From assembly GCF_920984665.1 (NCBI RefSeq), contig NZ_CAKLBP010000001.1, forward strand, positions 462,858 to 526,857: a stretch of 64,000 bases of DNA, in the 5' to 3' direction. Both the position numbers and the translations under genes were made by a program. Shown piece after piece: positions 36,851 to 45,966 of this stretch; within the stretch, counting starts at the first letter, position 1; each line of letters opens with the position of its first letter. The notes beneath the pieces were generated by a model. The model did no database searches. It worked only from the letters and a program-made list of their open reading frames with translations, and had not been told where the DNA came from. Origin of the DNA: Pedobacter sp. Leaf170 (GTDB taxonomy: Bacteria; Bacteroidota; Bacteroidia; Sphingobacteriales; Sphingobacteriaceae).

Positions 36851-36910
36851 GAGATAGTAGTACTAGGCATGCTAATAAATGTCTAATGTCAGAAAGATGT
36901 ATTATAACAA

Positions 36911-37417
36911 ATGAAAAAGATTAAGTTCTATATAGTTGCCCTAGCAATTTGCTTAACATCAGTTGTGAATGCCCAAAAGACCTACAATAATCTACTGAAA
37001 GATTTTGAAAGTCTTTCAGGAGATTGGAATGGCTCTTTAACTTACTTAGATTATTCAACTGGAAAACCTTATACTATGCCGGCAAACATTGTGGTTAAAA
37101 GGATTGGGAAAACCAACAAATTTAGTTTCGCTAACATTTATCCTAATGAAATGAATGCAAATTCAGTAGACACAATCATGATCTCTAAAGACGGGAAACT
37201 ACTGAATGATGAGCTGGTAATATCACACAAGAGAATGTTAACAGGCAACACTGAAATCATTACTGAAAAAATGGGAACAGATGGAAATGAAAATAAACCT
37301 GCTACCATAAAGCACATATATACTGTTGGCAATAAGGTTTACAAAAAACAAAAGTATGTGAAATTTAATCCTGAAGATGAATGGATTAAAAGACACGAGT
37401 ACGCTTATACTAGATAA
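36911..37417 (+). CDS. hypothetical secreted protein
   Basis: A 168-residue protein with a signal peptide (KFYIVALAICLTSVVNA, cleavage before QKTYN). The mature part reads as a beta-strand-rich lipocalin-like domain (LSGDWNGSLTYLDYSTGKPY near the start), the kind of small fold seen in many DUFs of Bacteroidota. No known motif. It is 60 nt downstream of the preceding membrane-protein gene and 57 nt before arr. Confidence 0.65.
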   Translation: MKKIKFYIVALAICLTSVVNAQKTYNNLLKDFESLSGDWNGSLTYLDYSTGKPYTMPANIVVKRIGKTNKFSFANIYPNEMNANSVDTIMISKDGKLLNDELVISHKRMLTGNTEIITEKMGTDGNENKPATIKHIYTVGNKVYKKQKYVKFNPEDEWIKRHEYAYTR

Positions 37418-37474
37418 TATTACAATTTCGAGGGAAGCATGGAAGAATTATAAAGCATAAAGTAAAAAATTTAA

Positions 37475-37924
37475 ATGAATGAAAATAATATGGAGATAAA
37501 TAAAAATCAAAACTGCCCCACGCCTTTTATCCAAACTTATTTTCATGGCACAAAAGCCGATTTAACAATAGGTGAATTTATAACACCTGGCTTTAACTCT
37601 AACTTCGGCAAAAGAATAAATGCCAAATATATTTTTCTATCGGCCACTTTGGATGCAGCCATTTGGGGAGCAGAATTATCGATTGGAGATGGAAACGAAA
37701 GAATTTACCTTGTAGAACCAACCGGACCAATTGAAGATGATCCTGATTTAACGGACAAGAAATTTCCAGGTAATCCTACCAAATCTTATCGTTCAGAACA
37801 TCCTTTTAAAGTAGTTGGGGAAGTGAGCAGTTGGCAAGGACATCCTATTGAGCAAGTAGAAACCATGAAGGAACATTTGCAAAAGTTGAAAGAACAAGGC
37901 ATCGACTCGTTAAATGATTTATAA
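37475..37924 (+). CDS. arr: NAD(+)-rifampin ADP-ribosyltransferase
   Basis: A 149-residue Arr-type enzyme, which inactivates rifamycins by ADP-ribosylating them with NAD. Family features are visible: YFHGTKADL with the NAD-contacting His24, KYIFLSATLDAAIWGAEL, PTGPIEDDPDLTDKKFPGNP with the catalytic acidic residue, and HPFKVVGEV. Length matches Arr of mycobacteria (about 140). The second Met (residue 6) could be the real start. It sits in a run of unknown AT-rich genes, which suggests acquisition, but many environmental Bacteroidota carry chromosomal arr. Rifampin resistance itself is inferred. Confidence 0.93.
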   Translation: MNENNMEINKNQNCPTPFIQTYFHGTKADLTIGEFITPGFNSNFGKRINAKYIFLSATLDAAIWGAELSIGDGNERIYLVEPTGPIEDDPDLTDKKFPGNPTKSYRSEHPFKVVGEVSSWQGHPIEQVETMKEHLQKLKEQGIDSLNDL

Positions 37925-37943
37925 AGTTCAGTAATTTAAAATA

Positions 37944-38588
37944 ATGAAAGTAATGATAACTGGCGTAACCGGAATGGTTGGCGAAGGAGTTTTATTAGAA
38001 TGTTTAGAAAATATAGCGGTTGCCGAAATATTGGTGATTGGTAGAAAAAAATACAGCTCAGCACATCCGAAGCTAAGAGAATTGATTGTTAAGGATTTTG
38101 CTGAAATCAAAAACTATTCAGATATTCTGAAAGATTATGATGCTTGTTTTTTCTGTGCGGGCGTTAGTTCCGTAGGCGAAAATGAAGAAAGTTTTACCAA
38201 AAAGACTTACGATTTTGTAGTGCCTTTTGCCGAAACGCTTTCTGCAGTAAAACCTGATATGACTTTTATTTACGTATCTGGAAGTGGGACAGATAGTACC
38301 GAAAAAGGAAAAGTAATGTGGGCAAGAGTAAAAGGTAGAACTGAAAATGCCCTGCTTAAGCTGCCTTTTAAAAATCAATATAATTTTCGCCCTGCGATTA
38401 TGAAAGGTACAAAAGGACAAAAAAATGTAAAGACAATTTACAAAATTTTGGGTCCATTAGTTTCGCCTTTTATCTCAGCAAAAACGCTAAAACTTGCTGA
38501 AGTTGGCAAAGCCATGATTAATGTGGTATCAAAAGGATATTCTAAAAATATTTTGGAAGTTGATGATATTATAAAATTGACACAATAG
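37944..38588 (+). CDS. NAD(P)-binding SDR-like protein
   Basis: A 214-residue Rossmann-fold protein. The nucleotide-binding loop GVTGMVGEGVLLECL is at the N-terminus, and VSGSGTDSTEKGKVMWARVK carries the region that holds the Tyr/Lys pair in related proteins, here without a clear YxxxK. It belongs near the NAD-dependent epimerase / YbjT-HTATIP2-like group. It lies 19 nt downstream of arr and 1 nt before the next gene. Confidence 0.8.
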   Translation: MKVMITGVTGMVGEGVLLECLENIAVAEILVIGRKKYSSAHPKLRELIVKDFAEIKNYSDILKDYDACFFCAGVSSVGENEESFTKKTYDFVVPFAETLSAVKPDMTFIYVSGSGTDSTEKGKVMWARVKGRTENALLKLPFKNQYNFRPAIMKGTKGQKNVKTIYKILGPLVSPFISAKTLKLAEVGKAMINVVSKGYSKNILEVDDIIKLTQ

Positions 38589-38589
38589 A

Positions 38590-39156
38590 ATGGCTGACAG
38601 CAATATTGAAACTTTTTACCCAACAAGTAAAGCCGCCTGGCGAAAATGGTTAGTTAAGAATCACATTTCTTCTCAATCTGTTTGGTTAATTTGTTATAAA
38701 AAAAGTTCGGGCAAACCCACAATTTCCTGGGAAGAAGCTTTGTGTTTTGGCTGGATAGATAGCATCAGAAAAACGATTGACGAAGAAAAGTTTATTCAGT
38801 TTTTTAGTAAGAGGAAGCCCAATGGTACATGGTCTAAAATAAATAAGGATAAAATAGTTCAGTTAATTGAAAAAAAATTAATGACCGAAGCCGGTTTTGC
38901 AAGTATTCAGAAAGCAAAACAAAACGGTTCGTGGACAATTTTAGATGAAGTTGAACAATTAATTATCCCAAATGATTTGGAGGAAGCTTTCGCAAAATAT
39001 CCAAACTCAAAAGCGTTTTATTTGAGCTTAAGTAAATCTACACGGAAAGCAATTTTACAGTGGATAGTTATGGCTAAACAATCTGAAACAAGACAAAAAA
39101 GAATCAAAGAAATTGCTGAACGAGCAAGCCAGAATCTCAAACCCAAACATTTGTAA
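38590..39156 (+). CDS. YdeI/OmpD-associated family protein
   Basis: A 188-residue protein with the YdeI/OmdA layout: FYPTSKAAWRKWLVKNH at the start, SWEEALCFGWIDSIRKTIDE in the middle, a FSKRKPNGTWSKINK segment, and a helical C-terminus with YLSLSKSTRKAILQWI. Members have been linked to stress and peptide resistance in enterobacteria; the molecular role is unclear. The start is 1 nt after the preceding stop, so the two are coupled. Confidence 0.88.
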   Translation: MADSNIETFYPTSKAAWRKWLVKNHISSQSVWLICYKKSSGKPTISWEEALCFGWIDSIRKTIDEEKFIQFFSKRKPNGTWSKINKDKIVQLIEKKLMTEAGFASIQKAKQNGSWTILDEVEQLIIPNDLEEAFAKYPNSKAFYLSLSKSTRKAILQWIVMAKQSETRQKRIKEIAERASQNLKPKHL

Positions 39157-39164
39157 TTTAATAT

Positions 39165-39290
39165 TTTGATTCCCGAACCTTGGTCTGTGTCTCCACAGAC
39201 CGAAACATTATATAAATGGTCTCTGAGCACACAGACCAAAAGGCGGGAATCCTAAAGCGCTTTACATATCGCTTTAGGATTCCTAATTAA
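39165..39290. repeat. nested hairpin repeats downstream of YdeI gene
   Basis: Outer arms GATTCCCG (about 39168) and CGGGAATC (about 39244) enclose two related hairpins: GGTCTGTGTCTCCACAGACC near 39182 and a second CACAGACC near 39231. Next to it, AATCCTAAAGCG / CGCTTTAGGATT (about 39249-39283) forms another hairpin. The first resembles the GGTTTGTGTCTTCACAAACC hairpins in the 45.5-kb array. Confidence 0.7.
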
Positions 39291-39383
39291 ATTGGGAATG
39301 ACGGCTATTCGAAAGATAATTAGCCTGATAAAAACAAATTTTTTTTTGAGACAGCCTCTTCTTCATTATTGAAAACTCGTCAA

Positions 39384-41891
39384 TTACTTCCCTGTCTTCT
39401 CAATATCTCTATCCATTTCTGTTAAATCAACATCTTCAGGATTTGAAAAATCTCCGATAAGGTATTTATTAAAATGATCTGCCAATTTCCAGAAAGCATA
39501 TTCCGTCATATCACCAAAGCCATGTCGCTGACCAGGAATAATTAAGAAATCAAAACGCTTTCCAGCCTTCATTAAAGCATTTGCAACACGAATACTATTA
39601 GCCGGATGAACATTATTATCAACATCGCCATGCATCAGCAATAAATGGCCTTTAAGGTTTTTAGCCAAATCGGGGTTTTTATCAATGCTATATTTAAAAG
39701 AAGTATCACCCTTTAAAGAAACAATTTCTTTTACGCCGTGATGCTTTTCACTCCACCAGCGATTGTAAATGCTGTTATCGTGATTCCCTGCGTTTGAAAC
39801 CGCAACTTTAAAAAACTCCGGATAAACCAACATGGCCGCGGTGGACATAAAACCACCACCCGAGTGCCCGGTGATGCCTACTTTTGTTTCATCTATATAA
39901 GAATATTTTGAAGCCAACTGCTCAATTGCAGTTTTCTTATCAGCCAACCCATAATCGCGAAGGTTTCCATAACCATAAGTATGATACCATTTAGAACGAG
40001 ATGGATTGCCACCACGGTTACCAACGGTAATTACAATGTATCCAAATTGAGCCAAACGCTCGGTACGATCCATACTTTTACTAAAGGCTTTGTTAACTGC
40101 CTCCGTTTGCGGACCTGGATATACATACTCGATAATTGGATATTTTTTCGTTGGGTCGAAATCAAATGGCTTGTACATTACACCATATAAATCGGTTATT
40201 CCATCATCGGCTTTTACTTTAAATGGTTCAGGAAATTTGTAACCGGCAGCCATTAATAAAGATAAATCGGTGGTTTCCAAATCCATTACTTTTCTACCGT
40301 TTTTATCGTAAACGCTGGATTTTGGCGCAGTATTAACCCTCGAGTAGTTATCAACAAAGAATGTATTGTTGTCATTCATGCTCGATGCATGATCAAAATC
40401 ACCCGGGTTTAGCAATTTAAGATTTGAACCATCAAAATTGATACTGTATAGGTGTAAATAGTATGGATCTTCTTTAGCCTCTCTTCCATTTGCCGTGAAA
40501 TATAAAACACGATTTTTCTCATCAATGTTTACGATGCTTTCGCAATGAAAAGAGCCCTTTGTAATTTGATTTTTGAGCTTTCCGCTTTCGTCAAAAAGGT
40601 AAAAATGTGCCCAGCCATCACGCTCACTCCAATGTATCAGTTCTTTTCCATCGTTTACTAAACCCGGACGGTTAACTTCAACATAAGTGTTAAAACGTTC
40701 ATCAATTAAAGGGGTAACTTTTCCTGTTGCAATTTCTACCGTACCGATATCAATACGCTTTAAATCGCGACTTGTGCGAGAGAAGTACAACCTGCTATCG
40801 TTACCTAACCAAACCGATGGACGGAACTCATTATCGCGATCTTTAACTAAACTTGGTTTGCCCCAAACACCAATGGTTTGATCTTTAAAAGCCGAAAGAT
40901 TTAGCTTTTTTGAAGTTTTCGCCCCAAAATCAAATAATAAGGTTTCATCCTTTGGTGCTTCAGCTTCGCCCGGCATTTGATATTTATAGGTTTCTAAAGT
41001 TGGGCGACCAGGTGTTACACTGTTAATTACCCATAAATCTTTAACCTTACGCGAATCGGTTCTATCTAAAACAAAATATTTAGAATTTGGCGACCAAAGC
41101 ACATAAGCACCACGACGCTTTTTATTATTTTTTTCGTTCTCTACGTTATTTTCCCCATCGCCATCACTACCATAAGAATAAAATTTTACACCATCTTTAG
41201 TTAGCTGATGCTCTACAATAGTGCTGTCGTCTTCATTTTTAACTGCCTTTTTGTAATTCTCTTTATCCATCCAATACAAATTATAATTGCGAGAGAAGAT
41301 AATTGCTGATGAATCTGGTGCTACCGAACCCCATTTGGGTTTGGGTTTTGGCTTAGTATAATTCGGTATTTCAGTTAATTTAGCTGTCGCTAAATCATAT
41401 CTGAAAGAGAATATTTTCTTCTGCATCGAATCAGCAGCTTTTTTGTCTTTTCTATCCTGCTTCAATTCTTCGATGGTACTTTTAACCTCGAATGTGATGC
41501 TTTTTTCATCCGGAGAAAACTTAAACTCATCTAAAGGCAAGTGCTCGGCATCAAAAGGGTCGCGAACAATCAAAGTTATATCTGCAGCCAGCTTTGCATT
41601 ATCAAAAATTTGTTTTTTAGTTTTTGGTGCCGGATCTACCAAATACCAGAATTTTCCTTTCGGATTTTCGAACGTGTACCAAAAACGATTACTTAGTTTA
41701 AGCCAATGCGGATCTACTGATGTAGAATAAACCATTTTTTTTAGTTTATTTGGCGAAAATCGCGATGCTAACTGATAATTTGCCTTTGGTTGTGGGGCAA
41801 CATTTTCAGAAATAGTAAACGTTTTTGTTTGCGCAGCTACCGAAAAGGAAATTATTTGCGCAAAAAAAACTAGTTTGTAAAGTTTATTCAT
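39384..41891 (-). CDS. S9-family (DPP IV-like) serine peptidase
   Basis: An 835-residue exported prolyl-oligopeptidase-family enzyme with a signal peptide (AQIISFSVAAQ). The first about 570 residues form the propeller-type domain, and the C-terminal alpha/beta-hydrolase domain follows. The nucleophile elbow is GHSGGG with Ser677; the Asp is in MHGDVDNNVH and the His in GQRHGFG. DPP IV-like enzymes release dipeptides from periplasmic peptides. A possible -7 box, TATTTTTG on the minus strand, lies at 41914-41921. The gene is monocistronic. Confidence 0.93.
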   Translation of the reverse strand: MNKLYKLVFFAQIISFSVAAQTKTFTISENVAPQPKANYQLASRFSPNKLKKMVYSTSVDPHWLKLSNRFWYTFENPKGKFWYLVDPAPKTKKQIFDNAKLAADITLIVRDPFDAEHLPLDEFKFSPDEKSITFEVKSTIEELKQDRKDKKAADSMQKKIFSFRYDLATAKLTEIPNYTKPKPKPKWGSVAPDSSAIIFSRNYNLYWMDKENYKKAVKNEDDSTIVEHQLTKDGVKFYSYGSDGDGENNVENEKNNKKRRGAYVLWSPNSKYFVLDRTDSRKVKDLWVINSVTPGRPTLETYKYQMPGEAEAPKDETLLFDFGAKTSKKLNLSAFKDQTIGVWGKPSLVKDRDNEFRPSVWLGNDSRLYFSRTSRDLKRIDIGTVEIATGKVTPLIDERFNTYVEVNRPGLVNDGKELIHWSERDGWAHFYLFDESGKLKNQITKGSFHCESIVNIDEKNRVLYFTANGREAKEDPYYLHLYSINFDGSNLKLLNPGDFDHASSMNDNNTFFVDNYSRVNTAPKSSVYDKNGRKVMDLETTDLSLLMAAGYKFPEPFKVKADDGITDLYGVMYKPFDFDPTKKYPIIEYVYPGPQTEAVNKAFSKSMDRTERLAQFGYIVITVGNRGGNPSRSKWYHTYGYGNLRDYGLADKKTAIEQLASKYSYIDETKVGITGHSGGGFMSTAAMLVYPEFFKVAVSNAGNHDNSIYNRWWSEKHHGVKEIVSLKGDTSFKYSIDKNPDLAKNLKGHLLLMHGDVDNNVHPANSIRVANALMKAGKRFDFLIIPGQRHGFGDMTEYAFWKLADHFNKYLIGDFSNPEDVDLTEMDRDIEKTGK

Positions 41892-42038
41892 TAATTAGTT
41901 GATTTTTAGTGGCCAAAAATATTTATTAATAATAGAAAACTTAAAATTGATGTGTAATAAATGCGATAGTTACGCTCCTCTTGTATCAAATATTTATCAA
42001 CACTGTAGGTTTTGATGTTAAATAGTTTGCAGTTTTTT

Positions 42039-42046
42039 TAGTTTTG
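42039..42046 (+). promoter_or_regulatory. -7 promoter box before deacetylase gene
   Basis: TAGTTTTG fits TAnnTTTG, 18 nt upstream of the ATG. The nearest TTTG (42011-42014) is 24 nt away, longer than usual. Confidence 0.35.
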
Positions 42047-42063
42047 TGATAAAAATCTAAAAC

Positions 42064-42942
42064 ATGAAATTCAAAATACTAACCATTATAACTGCCAGTG
42101 CAATTATAATGAGTAGCTGCCAATCAAAATCTCAAACAGAAGCTGATAAAAAAGCTGATTCTACAAATTTAACTGCTCAAACCGATAATGCTCCAGCCTC
42201 GACGGTTGATGTTTCAAAAATTAAAGTTGCAGATGCAAAAACCATTTTAGCAAGAAAACAAGTGCCAATTCTTTGCTATCATCAGGTAAGAAACTGGAAA
42301 GCTACTGATGGGAAAGTTGGTAAAGACTATATTGTGGAAATACAAAATTTTAAAGACCAGATGAAAATGTTAGCCGATAGTGGCTACCACACCATTTTGC
42401 CCGATCAGCTTTATGCCTATTTAAACACTGGTGCTGCCTTACCAAGCAAGCCAATTATGCTAACTTTTGATGATACAGATTTAGATCAGTTTACCATCGT
42501 AAATCCAACTCTTAAAAAACTTGGCTATAAAGCCGTTTATTTCATTATGACCGTCTCTATCGGTAAAAAAGGAAAATTTGTAGATTACATGAGTAGCGAT
42601 CAGATAAAACAGCTTTCTGATGAAGGTAATGTTATCGGCTCGCATACCTACGACCATAAAAACTTTAAAAAATATGCTGGTAAAGATTGGGAAGAACAAT
42701 TGGATAAGCCAACAAAAAGATTAGAAGAAATAACTGGTAAAAAAATGACAGAGTTTGCCTATCCGTTTGGTTTATGGAATGCAGAAGGAATTCCTGAATT
42801 AAAGAAACGCGGCTTTAGAATGGCTTATCAACTTTCTACTAAGCGTGACGAAAAAGACCCATTATTTACCATCCGCAGAATTATTGCTAGTGGTTACTGG
42901 AGTCCGAAAACACTTAGCAACAGCATTAAAAATAGTTTTTAG
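42064..42942 (+). CDS. polysaccharide deacetylase lipoprotein, copy 1
   Basis: A 292-residue lipoprotein (lipobox MSSCQSK) with a NodB-type deacetylase domain from about residue 75. The catalytic motif TFDDTD is seen in place of the common TFDDG, and the metal-binding motif SHTYDH is intact. FAYPFGLWN is motif 3-like. NodB-type enzymes remove acetyl groups from N-acetylglucosamine polymers; an envelope-bound substrate is inferred from the lipid anchor. The paralogue at 43312 is also 292 residues. The next gene starts 2 nt downstream. Confidence 0.9.
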   Translation: MKFKILTIITASAIIMSSCQSKSQTEADKKADSTNLTAQTDNAPASTVDVSKIKVADAKTILARKQVPILCYHQVRNWKATDGKVGKDYIVEIQNFKDQMKMLADSGYHTILPDQLYAYLNTGAALPSKPIMLTFDDTDLDQFTIVNPTLKKLGYKAVYFIMTVSIGKKGKFVDYMSSDQIKQLSDEGNVIGSHTYDHKNFKKYAGKDWEEQLDKPTKRLEEITGKKMTEFAYPFGLWNAEGIPELKKRGFRMAYQLSTKRDEKDPLFTIRRIIASGYWSPKTLSNSIKNSF

Positions 42943-42944
42943 GT

Positions 42945-43325
42945 ATGGGTTTATTTTCAGCATTGCTTGTTAACGCAGGCGCCGTTAATCAAGAACAATT
43001 AATAAAAGATTATAGTGGCTTGTTAATTGATGGTGAACAAATTGAACTTGGCTTCAAATTGATTAGAGATACTTTTATTTTCACCAATAAGCGCTTAATT
43101 TTAATTGATAAACAGGGTATTACAGGGAATAAGACCGAGTATAAAAGCATAATTTATAAAGCCATAAGCCGGTTTAGCATAGAAACTGCCGGAACTTTTG
43201 ATTTAGATGCTGAATTGAAAATATGGGTATCGAGCGAAACGCTGCCCAGCATAAAAAAGCAATTTAATAAATCTGTAAATGTATATGATGTACAAAAAAT
43301 ACTTGCTCACCATGTACTTAAATAA
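42945..43325 (+). CDS. bacterial PH-domain protein
   Basis: A 126-residue protein covering one bacterial PH domain (bPH_1 type): IRDTFIFTNKRLILIDKQG is the central strand pair, and a C-terminal helix ends the fold (NVYDVQKILAHHVLK). Such domains bind membranes or partner proteins. No signal peptide, so cytoplasmic. It lies 2 nt after the first deacetylase gene and overlaps the second by 14 nt, so all three are co-translated. Confidence 0.85.
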   Translation: MGLFSALLVNAGAVNQEQLIKDYSGLLIDGEQIELGFKLIRDTFIFTNKRLILIDKQGITGNKTEYKSIIYKAISRFSIETAGTFDLDAELKIWVSSETLPSIKKQFNKSVNVYDVQKILAHHVLK

Positions 43326-44190
43326 AAGTTTTCAATTATTCATCTTTGCTTCTTTGATAGTTTTGGCATCATGCAATGCAGATTCTAAAAGTAAAGGTAC
43401 AAACCAAAATGCAGCAGCCGTAAGCAGCAATAAAACAGATACAGCAAAGCAAGAACCTGCTGACGCCAAAACTATTTTAGCCAGAAGAGAGGTTCCCGTT
43501 TTATGCTATCATCAAATTAGAAATAATATCGCCAGCGATAGCAAAAGAGCGCATGATGATATTATTGCACCTGATAAATTTAGAGAACATATAAAAATGT
43601 TAGCAGATAGCGGCTATCATTCTGTTTTACCAGATCAGCTTTACGATTATCTCGTTTATGGAAAAAAACTTCCTGAGAAGCCAATCATGATAACATTTGA
43701 TGATACTGACGAAGATCAATTTACAGTTGGTAACTCCACCTTAAAAAAACATGGTTTTAAAGGTGTTTATTTTATTATGACGGTTTCTATTGGCAGAAAA
43801 GGGCGCATTAATTACATGACGAAAGAACAAATTAAGCAATTATCTGATGAAGGAAATACAATAGCAAGTCATACTTACGACCATAAAAATTTCGCCCAGT
43901 TTAAAGATGAAGATTGGAAAGCCCAAATTGATGAGCCAACTAAAAAATTAGCACAAATTACAGGTAAAAAGGTAGAGTATTTTGCATATCCGTATGGAGT
44001 TTACAAAGCTGCCAACTTACCAAAATTAAAAGAGCATGGCTTTAAAGCCGCTTTTATTTTATCTACAGCGAGAGATGAAAATTATCCCTTGTACACTATC
44101 AGAAGAATAATTGACCCGGGAAGATACACCGCTAAAAATTTATATTACAGCATCAATAAAAGTTTTAATAAAACAAAAGCTAAATCATAA
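43312..44190 (+). CDS. polysaccharide deacetylase lipoprotein, copy 2
   Basis: A 292-residue paralogue of the gene at 42064. Lipobox is VLASCNAD; the catalytic TFDDTD and metal motif SHTYDH are conserved. The frame extends to an ATG at 43279, but the ATG at 43312 (MYLNKSFQLF) gives a proper lipoprotein signal and is preferred. The two copies differ in the linker after the Cys and in many surface residues, so the duplication is not very recent. The DUF3298 lipoprotein gene follows after 42 nt. Confidence 0.9.
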   Translation: MYLNKSFQLFIFASLIVLASCNADSKSKGTNQNAAAVSSNKTDTAKQEPADAKTILARREVPVLCYHQIRNNIASDSKRAHDDIIAPDKFREHIKMLADSGYHSVLPDQLYDYLVYGKKLPEKPIMITFDDTDEDQFTVGNSTLKKHGFKGVYFIMTVSIGRKGRINYMTKEQIKQLSDEGNTIASHTYDHKNFAQFKDEDWKAQIDEPTKKLAQITGKKVEYFAYPYGVYKAANLPKLKEHGFKAAFILSTARDENYPLYTIRRIIDPGRYTAKNLYYSINKSFNKTKAKS

Positions 44191-44232
44191 CTGTAGCTTT
44201 AACAGAAAAACATCATCCACTATTCTTTTTAT

Positions 44233-45399
44233 ATGAAAAACATAATTTACCTAAGCCTTTTTGGTCTTTTGCTCATTTCTGCTTGTAACAACACTAAAAG
44301 TGATGAAAAAAGCGAAGCGAAAGATTCAATTGAGGTTACTAATAAAGAACTAAGTGCAACATTTTATAAAAGATTAGAAGGTACAATTGATGGAAAACCG
44401 GTTGTAATGCATTTACAAAAAGTGGATGATGATTACAGCGGTGTATATTCTTATAAAAGTTCGTGGTTAAATCTTTCTACCGATACACTTATTGGTAAGG
44501 ATAGTGTGATTTTATTTGAAAATGGATTTTACGATTACTACTTTGATAAGGATGCTCAGCAAACTACCTTAAGTTTAAAATGGACTGGGAATGGCTTTAA
44601 TGGAACCTGGAAAAATGACAAGGGCAATAAAAGTTTCCCGGTTACTTTAATCGAAAAATATCCGGAAGGTAGTTATCAGTTTACTGCCAACATTTATCAG
44701 GATTCGATAAAGGCAATGGTAAATGATGAAAAATCTCCTTATGCAAAAATCAGTTTTGAATATCTAAAACCTGTAAATAATGATGTTGAAAGCACGTGGT
44801 TAGATAGTCAGTTAAAGAAAATTTTTGGAAACGAAATGGCACAAACTGATAGAGCAATCGGATTTAAAAAAATAACGAGTGCCTATTTTGATGATTATAA
44901 AGCACAAATAAAAGACCAGCAACAAAGCAGCAAAGATAGAGGTTTTCTGCAGTGGATGAATTATACAAACAACAGCCAGCAATCTATTGCTTACAACGAT
45001 AATCATTTTGTAGTGATTGATTTTTTAGCAGATGCATATACAGGCGGTGCACATGGAAACTATGGTAGCACGATGTTTTGCTTTGATGTAAAGAATAAAA
45101 AGCAAATGGTTTTGAGTGATATTGTCAAGATTGATTCGAATACCCTGCAAAAAATAGTCGAGAAAAATCTGCGTAAAAACTATAACATTAAAACTGGTGA
45201 ACAATTGAACAGCGTATTATTTGATAATTTTATAAAGCCTAATAAAAACTTCTACTTTAACGCTAATGGATTGGCATTTATGTATAATCCATACGAAGTT
45301 GCAAGTTACGCACAAGGACAAATTGTAGTTTTCATTCCTTATTCGGATTTAAAAGGTTATTTAACTCCGTCATTTACCGAGCGGATGAAAATTCAGTAA
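44233..45399 (+). CDS. DUF3298-domain lipoprotein
   Basis: A 388-residue lipoprotein (lipobox LISACNNT). The N-terminal half is beta-rich; the C-terminal part has the RsiV-like DUF3298 features: FLADAYTGGAHGNYGSTMFC followed by VLSDIVKIDSNTLQKIVEKN. In RsiV this fold binds lysozyme, though similar domains occur in many periplasmic proteins. Here, next to two deacetylases, a link to the cell wall is plausible but inferred. It is the last gene before the 45.5-kb repeat array. Confidence 0.8.
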   Translation: MKNIIYLSLFGLLLISACNNTKSDEKSEAKDSIEVTNKELSATFYKRLEGTIDGKPVVMHLQKVDDDYSGVYSYKSSWLNLSTDTLIGKDSVILFENGFYDYYFDKDAQQTTLSLKWTGNGFNGTWKNDKGNKSFPVTLIEKYPEGSYQFTANIYQDSIKAMVNDEKSPYAKISFEYLKPVNNDVESTWLDSQLKKIFGNEMAQTDRAIGFKKITSAYFDDYKAQIKDQQQSSKDRGFLQWMNYTNNSQQSIAYNDNHFVVIDFLADAYTGGAHGNYGSTMFCFDVKNKKQMVLSDIVKIDSNTLQKIVEKNLRKNYNIKTGEQLNSVLFDNFIKPNKNFYFNANGLAFMYNPYEVASYAQGQIVVFIPYSDLKGYLTPSFTERMKIQ

Positions 45400-45499
45400 T
45401 TTTTAATTACAATACTGATGCCGGGCTCGTTCCTAAATCTGAACCACCTTATGCATCTAAGCTCAATTTCGTTTTGATGAACTTGTTTCAGCATCTTAA

Positions 45500-45966
45500 T
45501 ACAAATTCAATTCCATGGTCTTGTCTTCACAAACCATTTGTATATTGAGGTATTTGTGTTTCGACAGGCTCAACATGACAATCGAACGGAGTGTTGGGCA
45601 AATCGAATTCCATGGTTTGTGTTTTTACAAACAATTTGTATATTGAGGTATTTGTGTTTCGACAGGCTCAACATGACAACTGAACGGAGTGTTGTGCAAA
45701 TCGAATTCCATGGTTTGTGTCTTCACAAACCATTTGTAGAATGCTGTGTTTCAATATTCAGGTAAAAGAAAACATTCAGCTACTTGTGTTTCGACAGGCT
45801 CAACATGACAACTGAACGGAGTGTTGCGCAAATCGAATTCCATGGTTTGTGTCTTCAAATACCATTTGTAGAATGCGGTGTTTCAATATCCAGGTAAAAG
45901 AAAACATTCAGCTACTTGTGTTTCGACAGGCTCAACATGACAACTGAACGGAGTGTTGCGCAAATC
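45500..45966. repeat. composite tandem array with 98- and 132-bp units
   Basis: The core GTGTTTCGACAGGCTCAACA occurs four times, at 45556, 45654, 45786 and 45918, giving unit lengths of 98, 132 and 132 bp. The two longer units carry an extra segment containing TTTCAATATTCAGGTAAAAG. Each unit includes a hairpin (CCATGGTTTGTG / CACAAACCAT) and the core ends in a direct ACGGAGTGTTG stretch. The array reaches the stop codon of the Gre-like gene. No gene is supported in it. Confidence 0.9.

Noticed and set aside
45538..45765. 75-codon open frame on the plus strand
   Set aside because: It is made of the tandem repeat and repeats itself; no start context.
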